Origin: Occallatibacter sp.
Lineage (GTDB): Bacteria; Acidobacteriota; Terriglobia; Terriglobales; Acidobacteriaceae
DNA: 55,958 nucleotides
Reading direction: 5' to 3'
NCBI GenBank assembly: GCA_031296215.1
Contig: JARLGE010000058.1
Span: forward strand, 1 to 55,958
In this document: positions 16,002 to 23,854 of the stretch, piece after piece
Numbering within the stretch: position 1 is the stretch's first letter
Layout of the letters: every line of letters begins with the position of its first letter
Made by a program: the position numbers and the translations under genes
Notes under the pieces: generated by a model
Told to the model about the DNA's origin: nothing
Databases searched by the model: none
What the model saw: only the letters and a program-made list of their open reading frames with translations

Positions 16002-18701
16002 TTAGTCGATCGCTTGCTCGACGCGGAGGTCGCGCGAAGAAGCGCCAACGCTGAGGGTGCGCTTGCCGGTGGCGGCGACCCATTTGCTGTCGGCCGTGGA
16101 CCAATACTGCAACTGGCGCGGTTCGACGTGGAGGGTGACGGTTTTCGCTTCGCCGGCGGCGAGGTGAATGCGGTCGAAGGCGACCAGGGCGCGAACAGGG
16201 AACTGAACGCCCGCGGGAATCTCGAACGGCGCGCTGAGATAGACCTGCGGGACTTCGTCCGACTCCACACTGCCCGTGTTCTTGATGCGGACCTTTACTT
16301 CGAGCCCGCCGTCGGAGGACTTTGCGACCTTCAGGCCGGAGTAGTCGAAGGTGGTGTAGCTGAGGCCGTGGCCGAAGGCGAAGAGCGGAGCAATGCCTTC
16401 CTTGTCGAACCAGCGATAGCCGACGTTGACGCCTTCCGAGTAGGTGGTCTTGCCGTCGACGCCCTTCATCGACCGCTCCGGATGCTTGGGGTCGGTGGCT
16501 GCGTAGTCGGCCAGGCTCTTGGCCCAGGTGACGGGCAGGCGGCCGGCGGGGCTGGTCTTGCCGGCGAGGAGGTTGGCTGTGGACCAGCCGCCTTCGTCGC
16601 CGGGCCACCACATTTGGAGGACGGCCTTCACCTTGTCGAGCCAGGGCAGGGCGACGGGCTGGCTGGTGTTGAGGACGACGATGGTGTTGGGATTGACCGC
16701 GGCGACCTCTTCGACGAGCTTGTTTTGCTCGCCGGGCAGGCCGAATACGGGGTGGATGCGCGTCCACACGAAGACGACCGCGACCTTTGCGGCCTTGGCG
16801 GCGGCGATGGCGGCGGCGTGGTCGGCCTGGCGCTGCTCGGGCGTATACCAGTTGAGGCGCACCTGGACGGGCGCGGCCGAGGTGTCGGGGCTGATCTTGA
16901 CTTCGATGGCGTGCGGGCCTTCGGTCAGATCGACCGGGCGGCGCACGTTGTCGAGGCCATCGGTGGTGGGGATGGCGTTGTCCTGGTTGGCTTGCAGGAT
17001 GTCGCCATGGACCCCGCCCTGGAAGGCGCCGGTGCCGGCCAGGCGCTTGCCGTCGATGGAGATGTTGGCGTTGGTACCGAGGGCCTGAAGATAGAGCCAG
17101 TAGCTGCCGGCGTGGGGCACGGTAAGCGTGCCCTTCCAGGTTACGGTGGAGTTGGGCGGGCCGGCATTGCCGCCAGTGAAGTTGAGCTGGGCGTCGACTT
17201 GCTCGGCTCCTGCTGTGGTGCGGAGCAGGCCGGGCTTGCCGTCGTGGCTGAGTGCGGATGCAGGGATGGGCGTGCCGGTCATGTCGTCGTCGACGGCGAA
17301 CTGAATCTTCGCGTTGCCGGTGATCTTTTTCAGGGCGTCGTAGGGGCCGATCTGGCGCTGGGGCAGCCCGACCGAGCGTTCGCCGCTGGCGCCGATGGCG
17401 TCAACCTGGCCGGCGGTGGGGCCGATGAGAACGACGGAATCGAGGTCGGCGGCCTTCAGAGGCAGCGCGCCGCCTTCGTTCTTGAGCAGTACCGCGGCTT
17501 CTTCGCCGGTCTTCTCGATGATCTTGGCATTGGCTTCGATGGCCTGCTGAGTTACTTCGTGCTTGGACTGGCCGTCGAGGTAACCGAAATGGACGATCTC
17601 GTAGAGCACGCGTCCGGCGGCCTGGGTGATGGCGGCTTCGTTCACCGTGCCGTCCTTGAGGGCCTCGGGCATCTTCTTGGTGTCTTCCTTTTTGCCGAAG
17701 TCGCCCAAATTCATTCCTGCCGGTGGCGGTTCCTCGGGGATGTGGCCGAAGAACATATCCATCATGCCCCCCATGGCGCTCATGTCCGGTGGTGGGGGAA
17801 CAGGCAGGGAGTCAAAGAAGGAGGGGATCGGGAATCCGCCAGCAGCGGGCTCGCCGGGCATCTCCATGTCCAGGCCGGCGTTGATGAACTTGACGCCGTG
17901 AACCGCACCCCAATCGGAGGTGACGTAGCCCTTGAAGCCGATCTCGTCGCGCAGGATTTTGGTCAGAGTGGAGTCGTTGCCGCAGGCGAATACACCGTTG
18001 AGCCGGTTGTAGGAGCACATGATGGAGGAGACATCGGCCTTGCGGATAGCGGCTTCGAAGGGCGCCACGTAGACCTCGTGCAGCGTCTGCTGGTCGATCC
18101 AGGTGCTGGTGCCTTCGGAGTCGTAGCCGACAAAGTGCTTGATCTGAGCCATGACGTGCTGCGACTGAATGCCCTTGACCTCGCCGATCGCCATCTGGCC
18201 GGAGAGGAACGGGTCCTCGCCGAAGGTGTTGTAGCCGCGGTTGAACTCGAGGTCGCGGTCGATGTTCACGAACGGCTGCAGGGAGACGTCGATGCCGAGG
18301 GCGCGGTCTTCGCGGCCGATGACCAGGCCGTTGTCCTCGGCGGTCTTGGTGCTGAATGTGGCGGCGACGCCCATGGTGGCGGTCTCAGCCTGCGACGGGT
18401 GCCGCGTGAGCACGCCGGGAGGGCCATCGGCAAAGCGAAGGCCGGGAATGCCCAGGCGCGGAACGCCGGCCAGGTAGCCGGCCTGGGCCTGGTAGACGGC
18501 CGGGTCTTCATGCGTTCCGTGGATCAGCGTGAGCTTTTCCGCAAGCGTCATCTGGCTGAGCAACTTGTCCACGCGCGCATCGCCTGTGACCACCGGAGCG
18601 GTTTGCGCCACGGCCATGGCGGCGCCCACGAGCAGCAGCGACGCCCCGATCACGGCCCGGCGGGCCGTGCATCCGACTGTTCTTGACTGAAAATATTTCA
18701 C
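16002..18701 (-). CDS. Beta-glucosidase-like glycoside hydrolase family 3 with PA14 insert, exported
   Basis: An 899-residue exo-glycosidase acting on beta-linked glucose, xylose or similar residues. The start is GTG 18701 with AGGAG eight bases before it, and residues 1-32 form a signal peptide. The N-terminal GH3 barrel carries RFADGPPGV (about 89-97), QIKHFVGYDSEG (KHF at 188-190) and the nucleophile Asp263 in VTSDWGAVHG. The second alpha/beta domain begins near residue 370 (AVLLKNEGGALPLK) and is split by a PA14 domain (GSYWLYLQALGTNANISIDG, about 530-610). A fibronectin-III-like domain ends the protein (YSGLKVAKSSDGGLEV onward). Its context is the rhamnosidase/RhaT pair, to which it is convergent. 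The exact sugar specificity is not readable. Confidence 0.94.
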   Translation of the reverse strand: MKYFQSRTVGCTARRAVIGASLLLVGAAMAVAQTAPVVTGDARVDKLLSQMTLAEKLTLIHGTHEDPAVYQAQAGYLAGVPRLGIPGLRFADGPPGVLTRHPSQAETATMGVAATFSTKTAEDNGLVIGREDRALGIDVSLQPFVNIDRDLEFNRGYNTFGEDPFLSGQMAIGEVKGIQSQHVMAQIKHFVGYDSEGTSTWIDQQTLHEVYVAPFEAAIRKADVSSIMCSYNRLNGVFACGNDSTLTKILRDEIGFKGYVTSDWGAVHGVKFINAGLDMEMPGEPAAGGFPIPSFFDSLPVPPPPDMSAMGGMMDMFFGHIPEEPPPAGMNLGDFGKKEDTKKMPEALKDGTVNEAAITQAAGRVLYEIVHFGYLDGQSKHEVTQQAIEANAKIIEKTGEEAAVLLKNEGGALPLKAADLDSVVLIGPTAGQVDAIGASGERSVGLPQRQIGPYDALKKITGNAKIQFAVDDDMTGTPIPASALSHDGKPGLLRTTAGAEQVDAQLNFTGGNAGPPNSTVTWKGTLTVPHAGSYWLYLQALGTNANISIDGKRLAGTGAFQGGVHGDILQANQDNAIPTTDGLDNVRRPVDLTEGPHAIEVKISPDTSAAPVQVRLNWYTPEQRQADHAAAIAAAKAAKVAVVFVWTRIHPVFGLPGEQNKLVEEVAAVNPNTIVVLNTSQPVALPWLDKVKAVLQMWWPGDEGGWSTANLLAGKTSPAGRLPVTWAKSLADYAATDPKHPERSMKGVDGKTTYSEGVNVGYRWFDKEGIAPLFAFGHGLSYTTFDYSGLKVAKSSDGGLEVKVRIKNTGSVESDEVPQVYLSAPFEIPAGVQFPVRALVAFDRIHLAAGEAKTVTLHVEPRQLQYWSTADSKWVAATGKRTLSVGASSRDLRVEQAID
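18688..18700. promoter_or_regulatory. Perfect palindrome TGAAA-ATA-TTTCA at the GH3 start
   Basis: This 13-base palindrome overlaps the GH3 start codon and its first four codons. It is the partner of the near-identical site upstream of GH78 (11166-11178). Binding here would block transcription or translation start; a regulatory role is inferred. Confidence 0.35.
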
Positions 18702-19104
18702 CGTTGGTACTCCTAACCTTTTGAAGACGGATCAGGCCGGGCGTGGGACGCAGGCAACTGCCAGCTCTCCCGCTTCCCCAGGCAGCCGTCGCAGCACTCC
18801 CGAGCCGTGCCCTGACCGACGGCAAGCAGTGTAGTACAGAGTGCCTGCGTCAGGATGCACAGCCCCGCTGAAAGCTGGGCCGAGCAGCCTGGGCGAGGAA
18901 GGCGAAAGCGACGGTACGTGGAAGATTCTGAAGGTGATGTGCGTCAGTCGAGGAGGCGGGACGATAGCTGCCAAGTGCGGCTTCGGGGTGCCCGGATGGG
19001 TCCCGCTGGGGCTGCTGGGCCGTGCTATAGTTTGCATACCGGATGGTGAAGAACTCCCGTCTTCTCGTGGCCTTCCGGCCCATTCCACATCGCAAGGTGA
19101 CGAT
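18702..19104. other. Intergenic region between GH3 and the PagL-like pair
   Basis: The divergent gap should hold promoters for both neighbours. An open frame extends upstream of the first PagL-like gene to 18841 without a stop. Its predicted protein has no recognisable domain, and the better ribosome binding site is at 19094-19099. CTATAGT at 19024-19030 is a possible -10 element. Nothing else was recognised. Confidence 0.4.
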
Positions 19105-20010
19105 TTGCAGTCGAATCGAGTTTGGCGGAATGAGACCTCCTCAAGTCGGCTGGAGGGGTTGACCGCCGCAATCGTTCGCATCGGTTGCGCTTTGCTGCTG
19201 GGCCTGTTGTGCCTGGCTCAGGCCCGGCGCGCCGGCGCACAGGGGGCGCCGACGTCCGGTTCAATCGATTCGCGGGCGTGGGGCGGCAGGCTGGCGGAAT
19301 CCGTCGCACCGGCCGCCACGGATGACGCCGCCGAGCCGCCTGTGCTGAGCGCTATGAACGCAGCGGCGGAACGTCCGTCCCGCCTGGCGATGGGTCCCCC
19401 GGACGCCGGCGCCGGCCAGGTGAAGGAGATCTACCTGGACCGCAAAGTGCCCGTCAAGCAGGAGATGATTCTCGAGGGCATGATGTCTTATGGGAATTAC
19501 AAGATCTTCGCTTCGGGATACGATGAAAAGCTCTATACAGGGGGAGTGGAATACGACCGGCACTCCTGGGGCCGGTTTCTCGGCTCCGAGATGGATTACG
19601 TGGCCGAGATTCTCCCCTTCGTGTTGCTCGACAAGCCGCTCAAGACCAACCCGTACGGCAGCCCGTCCTACCCGGTGAACGTGAACAAAGGCATTCGCGA
19701 GTATGTGCCGGGGCTGGGGATCTCGCCCATCGGTTTTCGCTGGCAATGGCGGAGCGGGAAGAAGATAAGGCCTTACCTCGAGGCCAAGGGCGGTGTGCTG
19801 GCCTTTACCAAGAAAGTGCCCGCCACCCAGGCGACGTATGTGAACTTCAGCCTGCAGTCGGCCACCGGAGTGCAGGTGATGCTGAATCCGAAGTGGGGAT
19901 TGCGGCTGGGCGTGTTCAGCGATTTCCATTTCTCGAATGCCTTCATCGTGGCGTCGAACCCCGGCCTGGACGTGATGAATGCGAATCTGGGCCTGAGCTA
20001 CCATTTCTAA
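19105..20010 (+). CDS. PagL-like lipid A deacylase / acyloxyacyl hydrolase, paralog 1
   Basis: A 301-residue outer-membrane protein if started at TTG 19105, five bases after AAGGTG; other starts are possible. A signal peptide core (IGCALLLGLLCLAQ) is near residues 27-40. A variable linker follows, then a C-terminal region of about 190 residues made of amphipathic strands. The strands end in LGVFSDFHFSNAFIVASNPG and LGLSYHF, a beta-barrel with a C-terminal aromatic residue. HFSNA...NPG is the catalytic His-x-Ser signature of PagL, which removes the 3-O-acyl chain from lipid A in the outer membrane. The position where I recall the third catalytic residue (Glu) in Pseudomonas PagL is Asp here. 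A paralog follows 20 bases downstream. Confidence 0.75.
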   Translation: MQSNRVWRNETSSSRLEGLTAAIVRIGCALLLGLLCLAQARRAGAQGAPTSGSIDSRAWGGRLAESVAPAATDDAAEPPVLSAMNAAAERPSRLAMGPPDAGAGQVKEIYLDRKVPVKQEMILEGMMSYGNYKIFASGYDEKLYTGGVEYDRHSWGRFLGSEMDYVAEILPFVLLDKPLKTNPYGSPSYPVNVNKGIREYVPGLGISPIGFRWQWRSGKKIRPYLEAKGGVLAFTKKVPATQATYVNFSLQSATGVQVMLNPKWGLRLGVFSDFHFSNAFIVASNPGLDVMNANLGLSYHF

Positions 20011-20030
20011 GAGCGGTTCCGTGCCCTAAG

Positions 20031-20960
20031 ATGGTTCTTCAAATCAAGCATGCGGGGTGGATATTGTTCAACGATCCGTCGAGCAGATTCCCGGTTTTGG
20101 CGCGGCATGGCCTGGTGCGCTCCGCAAATGTCTCTCCGGTCAACGGCCTGTTGATTGCGGTGCTGCTGTGCCTGGCTGCGCCTCAGGCGGCAAATGGCCA
20201 GCAACCCGCCCCGCGGGAGAGCGGGAATGCGGCCCAGGGAGCGCTGAGCCTGCCTGGCGGCGCGGCGCCTGGAGTCCTGCTGGAGTCCGCCTACCCAGCA
20301 GGGCTGAATCCCGAGGCGCATCCGGATGCGGGTGCAGGACCGGTCGACCGGGCGGAGGTTGAATCGGCAGCCGATTCCGGAGCGGGGGCCCAAACGGCTT
20401 CGCCGGTGAAGCATTCGATGGAGCGCGAATTGGCTATCGAGGGCCAGGGCTGCATTGGCCACTGGCACATCTTTGGCTACTCGTGGTGGAGCGAACTCTA
20501 CACAGGCGGAATCGAGTACGACCGCAACACATGGGGCACCTTGCTCAAGGCACAGATGGACTGGTCCATGGAGGTTGTGCCGGTGGCCATTCTGGTGCAG
20601 CCAACCAAGACCGACGTCTTCGGCGACCCCCGGAGCAAGACCAAGTTTGTGAACCCCGGAGTGGGGGTTTACCCCGTCGGGCTGCGCATGAAGTGGCGGC
20701 CCGACAAGGGCTTTGAGCCCTACTTCATCATCAAGGGCGGGATGTTGCTGTTCGCCAACAAGGCGCTGGCGACGGATGCGGCGTACGAGAACTTCAGCCT
20801 GATCATCGGAGTCGGCATGCAACGCAGACTAACGAGACGGATCGACATGCGCGTGGGCTTTGAAGACCTCCATTTCTCCAATGCCTTTGTGGTGCCCGCC
20901 AACCCCGGTCTCGACGTAATGGCTTACAACGGCGGCATCGTGTACCGGCTGGGGAAATAG
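20031..20960 (+). CDS. PagL-like lipid A deacylase / acyloxyacyl hydrolase, paralog 2
   Basis: A 309-residue tandem paralog of the preceding gene; start ATG 20031 (MVLQIKHAGW), without a clear ribosome binding site, suggesting translational coupling 20 bases after the upstream stop. A signal peptide core (GLLIAVLLCLAAPQAANG) lies near residues 38-55. The C-terminal barrel shares YTGGIEYDRNTWGTLL with paralog 1 (YTGGVEYDRHSWGRFL) and carries the same catalytic-type motif, LHFSNAFVVPANPGLDV. Linkers between signal and barrel differ completely, so the duplication is old or the linkers are under little constraint. Activity on lipid A is inferred from the motif; ether- or ester-linked lipids other than lipid A cannot be excluded. 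Confidence 0.73.
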   Translation: MVLQIKHAGWILFNDPSSRFPVLARHGLVRSANVSPVNGLLIAVLLCLAAPQAANGQQPAPRESGNAAQGALSLPGGAAPGVLLESAYPAGLNPEAHPDAGAGPVDRAEVESAADSGAGAQTASPVKHSMERELAIEGQGCIGHWHIFGYSWWSELYTGGIEYDRNTWGTLLKAQMDWSMEVVPVAILVQPTKTDVFGDPRSKTKFVNPGVGVYPVGLRMKWRPDKGFEPYFIIKGGMLLFANKALATDAAYENFSLIIGVGMQRRLTRRIDMRVGFEDLHFSNAFVVPANPGLDVMAYNGGIVYRLGK

Positions 20961-20991
20961 AGCGGGGGATCGGTCCGGCCGGGGCCGCCGC

Positions 20992-21621
20992 TCAGGGCAG
21001 GGGCAGTTCGGCGTCCAGGCCGGCCGCCAGAAGATCGGAGCGGAGCTTCTCGACTGAAGAGAACTGAATGGCCCTGAATCCCAGGGTCAGCGCAGCCTCA
21101 ATGTTCACCGGCTTGTCGTCCAGGAAGAGAGTCTCCCCGGCGCGCGTCCCCAGCCCCTTGAGCACGTGGAGATAGATGGCCGGTTCGGGCTTGGCCATGC
21201 GCAACTGGTAGCTCCATACCAGCACGTCGAAACGGGGAAGCCAGTCGAATTCGCGCTTCATGTTGTCGAGCACGTTGTCGCCCATGTTGGAGAGGATGGC
21301 GGTGAGGATGCCGCGTTGCTTGAGCTGAAGCTGCCAGGCCAGCATGGCCGGGTTCTGGGTGGTCCACATGCGGGCGTCCCACTGGTTCAGCTCGCCCGCC
21401 GCACCTGGGGCAAGGTCGAGCCCGGCGTCGCCGATGAACTTTCGCCAGAACGCGAGGCCGGTCAGCTTGCCCTCGTCGTAGGCGTGCCGGTTGGCCCAGT
21501 AGAGCGGCTCAAAACGCTGCTCGGGCAGGCCGGTGATGCGCATCAGCGCCGCATGCGCCGCCGGGTCCCTGGGACCGGTCAGCACCATTCCGTAGTCGAA
21601 GACAACCGCGCGCAGACGCAA
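20992..21621 (-). CDS. HAD-superfamily phosphatase (YihX/epoxide-hydrolase-N type)
   Basis: A 209-residue cytoplasmic hydrolase starting at TTG 21621, five bases after GGGAGG. Motif I is VVFDYGMVLTG, with the nucleophile Asp9 and Gly11 where most HAD phosphatases have a second Asp. This DxG pattern also occurs in YihX-type enzymes. Motif II is ILSNMGD, the motif III lysine is in AKPEPAIY, and motif IV is LFLDDKPVNIEAA. A helical cap lies at residues 15-90. Substrates of this branch are sugar phosphates or unknown. It is convergent with the PagL pair; no functional link is visible. Confidence 0.85.
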   Translation of the reverse strand: MRLRAVVFDYGMVLTGPRDPAAHAALMRITGLPEQRFEPLYWANRHAYDEGKLTGLAFWRKFIGDAGLDLAPGAAGELNQWDARMWTTQNPAMLAWQLQLKQRGILTAILSNMGDNVLDNMKREFDWLPRFDVLVWSYQLRMAKPEPAIYLHVLKGLGTRAGETLFLDDKPVNIEAALTLGFRAIQFSSVEKLRSDLLAAGLDAELPLP

Positions 21622-21759
21622 TGTTCCTCCCTGGTTGCGCCCGTGTATGGTGGATAGGGACGCCTGCTTCTATTGTGCACGAGAGAGGCGGGCCGATGGC
21701 TACAGTGACCGAGGGCGCCATGGCCATAACTTGAACCGAGATCAAGGCCATGATCCGCG

Positions 21760-21868
21760 TTCGCCCCGCCCCTACAGGGCGGGAGGATTGGACGGCCACG
21801 CGTTCCCAGTGCTGCGCTTCACGCTGGGCTGTTTTCACCTCCTCCCTCCGGGAGGACTTGCGGTTGTC
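21760..21868 (+). repeat. Composite hairpin repeat, type F copy 1
   Basis: In order: CGCCCCGCCCCTACAGGGCG, CCCAGTGCTGCG...CGCTGGG, GGGCTGTTTTCACC, the hairpin CCTCCCTCCGGGAGG, then GGACTTGCGGTTG. The same modules recur in the same order at 27327-27481. It fills most of the 335-base gap between the HAD and aminotransferase genes. Confidence 0.6.
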
Positions 21869-21956
21869 AATCAGTTCAATGGCCTCAGGGGTTCGGATGC
21901 AGCAATAGACAAGTTCCTGGGATTACCCTGACGAGAGCCACCGATGGGGCTGACCT

Positions 21957-23159
21957 ATGCGCTTCTCACAGCGGACAGGCTGGAACACGGAAGAGAGCGC
22001 GCTGGCGCGGGCGCACCGGCTGCGCACCGAGGCCGGGCTGCCGATTGCCGACCTGACGGCCTCCAATCCTACCCGCTGCGGCTTCGACTATCCTGGCGAC
22101 CTGCTTGCATCCCTGGCCCAGCCGCAGGCGTTCGACTACGATCCCCAGCCCCGCGGCGGCCTGGCGGCCCGCCAGGCTGTTTGCCGCTACTATGCCGACG
22201 CAGGCGCCGCGGTCGGCCCCGAGCAGGTGGTCCTGACCACCGGCACCAGCGAGGCCTACAGCTATCTGTTTCGCCTGCTCTGCGACCCTGGGAGCGAGAT
22301 CGTGATCCCGCATCCCGGCTATCCGCTCTTCGACTTTCTGGCGGCCCTGGACGATGTTGTGATCCTAGGAGCCCCGCTTCTCTACGACCATGGCTGGCAG
22401 ATCGATCCGCGAGGATTCCGTCACGCCCTCACGCCACGAACCAGGGCGCTTGTGCTGGTGCATCCGAACAACCCCACCGGCCACTTTACCAAGCCGTGGG
22501 AGGCCGAGGAACTGGCGCAACTGTGCCGCGAGTTCGATCTCTCGCTGATTGTGGACGAGGTGTTTCTGGACTACGGCTTCGAGGGTAGGCCGTGGAGCTT
22601 TGCCTCGGGCCTCGAGGGGGTTCCGGTCTTTGTTGTGAGCGGACTGAGCAAGATTGCCGGCCTGCCGCAGATGAAGGCCGCGTGGCTGGTGGCCACCGGA
22701 CCCCAGGCCGGAGCGGCACTCGATCGGCTGGAGGTGATTGCCGACACCTTCCTCTCGATGAACGCGCCGGTGCAGGCGGCGCTGCCTGCGTGGCTGGCGG
22801 GGCGGGGCGACATCCAGGCGCAGATCCGCCGGCGAGTCGCCGGCAACCTGGGAGAGCTCGACCGGCAACTGGCCCAGGCGCCCGCGGTGAACCGGCTTAT
22901 GGTCGAAGGCGGCTGGTATGCGGTGCTGCGCATTCCCGCCCTTCAGCCCGACGAGCAGACTGTTCTGGCGCTGCTGGAGCAGGGAGTTTGGGTCCATCCC
23001 GGATACTTTTTCGGAATGCCCGCGTCGGGGTGGCTGGTGGTGAGCCTGCTGGGGCCGATGGAGGAGTTCGGGGACGGAGTGACGCTGCTGGTTAACTCTT
23101 TACGAACGCATCAGGGTGGTAATAGTACGGGGCATCAGCCTCAAGTAATTGTTGAATAA
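21957..23159 (+). CDS. Class I/II pyridoxal-phosphate aminotransferase
   Basis: A 400-residue fold-type I enzyme starting at ATG 21957. Residues LTTGTSEAYSYLF (93-105) hold the phosphate-binding turn, HPNNPTGHF (169-177) is the conserved NNPTG, IVDEVFLDYGF (198-208) carries the ring-stacking Asp and Tyr, and SGLSKIAGLPQ places the PLP lysine at K232. The C-terminal domain ends with a Gly/Val-rich strand (GWLVVSLLG) where an Arg contacting the substrate carboxylate would be expected. Related enzymes transaminate alanine, aspartate or aromatic amino acids. Neither sequence nor neighbours define the substrate. The gene is monocistronic, divergent from the HAD gene. Confidence 0.9.
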   Translation: MRFSQRTGWNTEESALARAHRLRTEAGLPIADLTASNPTRCGFDYPGDLLASLAQPQAFDYDPQPRGGLAARQAVCRYYADAGAAVGPEQVVLTTGTSEAYSYLFRLLCDPGSEIVIPHPGYPLFDFLAALDDVVILGAPLLYDHGWQIDPRGFRHALTPRTRALVLVHPNNPTGHFTKPWEAEELAQLCREFDLSLIVDEVFLDYGFEGRPWSFASGLEGVPVFVVSGLSKIAGLPQMKAAWLVATGPQAGAALDRLEVIADTFLSMNAPVQAALPAWLAGRGDIQAQIRRRVAGNLGELDRQLAQAPAVNRLMVEGGWYAVLRIPALQPDEQTVLALLEQGVWVHPGYFFGMPASGWLVVSLLGPMEEFGDGVTLLVNSLRTHQGGNSTGHQPQVIVE

Positions 23160-23212
23160 ACCTAGCGTAAGATATTGAAAAATAATAACACAAATCTGTG
23201 GATTTCTGGAAT

Positions 23213-23845
23213 TTACATTCCCCGCAGGAAAGGGTTGTTTCTGCGTTCGGCGCCGATTGTGGTGGCGGGCCCGTGACCGGGCAGTACACGGGTCTCGTCG
23301 GGCAGGCGCAGCAGGCGCGAGTGGATGGAATCCATGATTTGGTCGAAGTTGCCGCCGGGCAGGTCGGTGCGGCCGATGGAGCCGGCAAACAGCGTATCGC
23401 CGGCGATGAGGAGTTTGAGGGGCGCAAAGTGGAGGCAGACGGAGCCTTGGGTGTGGCCGGGTGTGTGCAGCACCTGGGCGGGGCAGGCGTCTAGGCCCAC
23501 GGTCAGGCCGTCGGCCAGGTGTTCATCGGGGGGCGCCGTCTCGGGCGAGGCGACGCCCAGCCAGGCGGCCTGCTGCTCCATCATTTGGAGCAGCGCCAAG
23601 TCATTTTCGTTCAACAGGATGGGCGCGCCGGTGAGCCGTTTCAGCCGGAGCGCGCCGCCGACGTGGTCGATGTGGGCGTGGGTGATGAGGATTTGCTTGA
23701 GCTTGAGGCCGAGTTCGGTCAGACGCCGGTGGATGCGGCCGACCTCTTCGCCGGGGTCGATCACGATGGCCTCGCCGGCCGCCTCATCGCCGAGGATGGT
23801 GCAGTTGCACTGCAAGGGGCCGACGGGAAAGGTTTCCAGGATCAT
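23213..23845 (-). CDS. Metallo-beta-lactamase-fold hydrolase (glyoxalase II-like)
   Basis: A 210-residue cytoplasmic enzyme with start ATG 23845. The metal-binding motif THAHIDH is at residues 55-61, HTPGHTQGSV supplies the next histidine, GDTLFAGSIGRTDL the bridging Asp, and LPGHGPATTIGAER the last histidine. This pattern is that of the YcbL/glyoxalase II-like branch, which hydrolyses S-lactoylglutathione or other thioesters. It lacks the C-terminal helical domain of true GloB. It ends 53 bases past the aminotransferase stop, convergent with it, and starts 9 bases from the stop of the upstream membrane methyltransferase on the same strand, so both are likely in one operon. Confidence 0.9.
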   Translation of the reverse strand: MILETFPVGPLQCNCTILGDEAAGEAIVIDPGEEVGRIHRRLTELGLKLKQILITHAHIDHVGGALRLKRLTGAPILLNENDLALLQMMEQQAAWLGVASPETAPPDEHLADGLTVGLDACPAQVLHTPGHTQGSVCLHFAPLKLLIAGDTLFAGSIGRTDLPGGNFDQIMDSIHSRLLRLPDETRVLPGHGPATTIGAERRNNPFLRGM

Positions 23846-23854
23846 TTGTCCATT

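Noticed and set aside
15957..18686. A 909-codon open frame opposite the GH3 gene
   Set aside because: It covers the GH3 gene almost exactly, with antisense-typical composition; the GH3 frame has a signal peptide, catalytic motifs and a good start.
18841..19104. Upstream extension of the first PagL-like gene
   Set aside because: The frame is open, but it would bury the signal peptide more than 100 residues inside; the TTG at 19105 has the better ribosome binding site.
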